Assembly (NCBI GenBank): GCA_026770585.1
Contig: MU646362.1
Location: forward strand, 889,929 to 901,823
Source: Baffinella frigidus
Lineage: Eukaryota > Cryptophyceae > Cryptomonadales > Baffinellaceae
Direction: 5' to 3'
Length of the DNA stretch: 11,895 bases
A model generated the notes under the pieces. The model was not told the DNA's origin and searched no databases. It saw nothing but the letters and a program-made list of their open reading frames with translations. The translations under genes were made by a program, and so were the position numbers. How positions within the stretch are numbered: position 1 is the stretch's first letter; each line of letters starts with the position of its first letter. Below are positions 11,792 to 11,895 of the stretch, one piece after another.

Positions 11792-11842
11792 GGGCAGACT
11801 TTCCGTGACCTTATCCGTAGGAACCCCCCTATGCCCCTACGG
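11792..11842 (+). repeat. Repeat R, copy 2
   Basis: Inverted match of 7630-7680 over 51 bases. It lies between two 36-nt modules and is followed by CCTACCGTAGG, the foldback core word. Confidence 0.85.
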
Positions 11843-11877
11843 GTTGCCTACCGTAGGGTCCTCGGTCTTGATCTTAC

Positions 11878-11895
11878 CTGAGCATCGACGCCCTT
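11878..11895 (-). pseudogene. Partial module KGVDAQ with strong donor, cut by window end
   Basis: The minus strand enters the window as AAGGGCGTCGATGCTCAG and meets GTAAGA, a near-consensus 5' splice site. An exon of a minus-strand gene may end here, the rest lying beyond 11895. Confidence 0.4.

Noticed and set aside
1-11895. tRNA, 5S or other rRNA genes
   Set aside because: No stretch with tRNA internal boxes in a cloverleaf layout or recognisable rRNA cores was seen. The many hairpins are long simple foldbacks.

Overview
The window looks like repeat-dense, largely non-coding nuclear DNA from a eukaryote. Three runs of degenerate TTTAGGG lie near the left end. This telomere type is known from land plants, many green algae and some alveolates (dinoflagellates, chromerids). 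The scattered GC-rich coding-like scraps with consensus-like splice donors, the microsatellites and the many small foldback elements suggest an alga or another protist, but the species cannot be fixed from sequence. I found no complete protein-coding gene, rRNA or tRNA.

Left end (1-1100): a GA microsatellite, then TTTAGGG-like DNA whose G-rich strand points into the window, so it is interstitial rather than a chromosome end reading outward. A 62-bp direct repeat and a ~139-bp dispersed repeat (second copy near 8.7 kb) sit between the blocks, followed by a 164-bp near-perfect hairpin. From 1.4 to 2.9 kb three minus-strand stretches (1480-1662, 2218-2319, 2542-2706) have credible amino-acid composition and possible splice sites. 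They could be exons or remnants of one gene, and foldback elements are interleaved with them.

Middle (2.9-7.3 kb): a mosaic of small elements. Two are 100-bp TA-flanked foldbacks (3973, 5534). Three share the ends CAGGGGTACCTCGCTCATAA and TA flanks, which resembles pogo/Tigger-type Tc1-mariner ends (4308, 4950, 7146). There are also a 139-bp element with CCACTTAGCA termini in two copies (6247, 7426), a three-copy ~80-bp repeat that folds back on itself (4131, 4640, 4758), a GAA/AAC microsatellite and several dispersed repeats.

Right (7.3-11.9 kb): duplicated segments, one carrying the coding-like motif MLHEHGVDLGGVLAERTA with a 41-nt intron-like presence/absence difference between its copies; a 466-bp foldback with a smaller foldback inserted in one arm; a ~158-bp CCTACGGTAGG-rich foldback with a downstream half copy; a tandem array of ~96-bp units (32 codons, open on the minus strand in part); and repeats whose minus strand carries a 36-nt module encoding LATxAAKGVDAQ that ends at CAG before GT or GC.

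No gene cooperation can be described. The coherent story is repeated invasion by short non-autonomous DNA transposons and segmental duplication of pieces that may include exons. No transposase gene is present, so movement would depend on enzymes encoded elsewhere.
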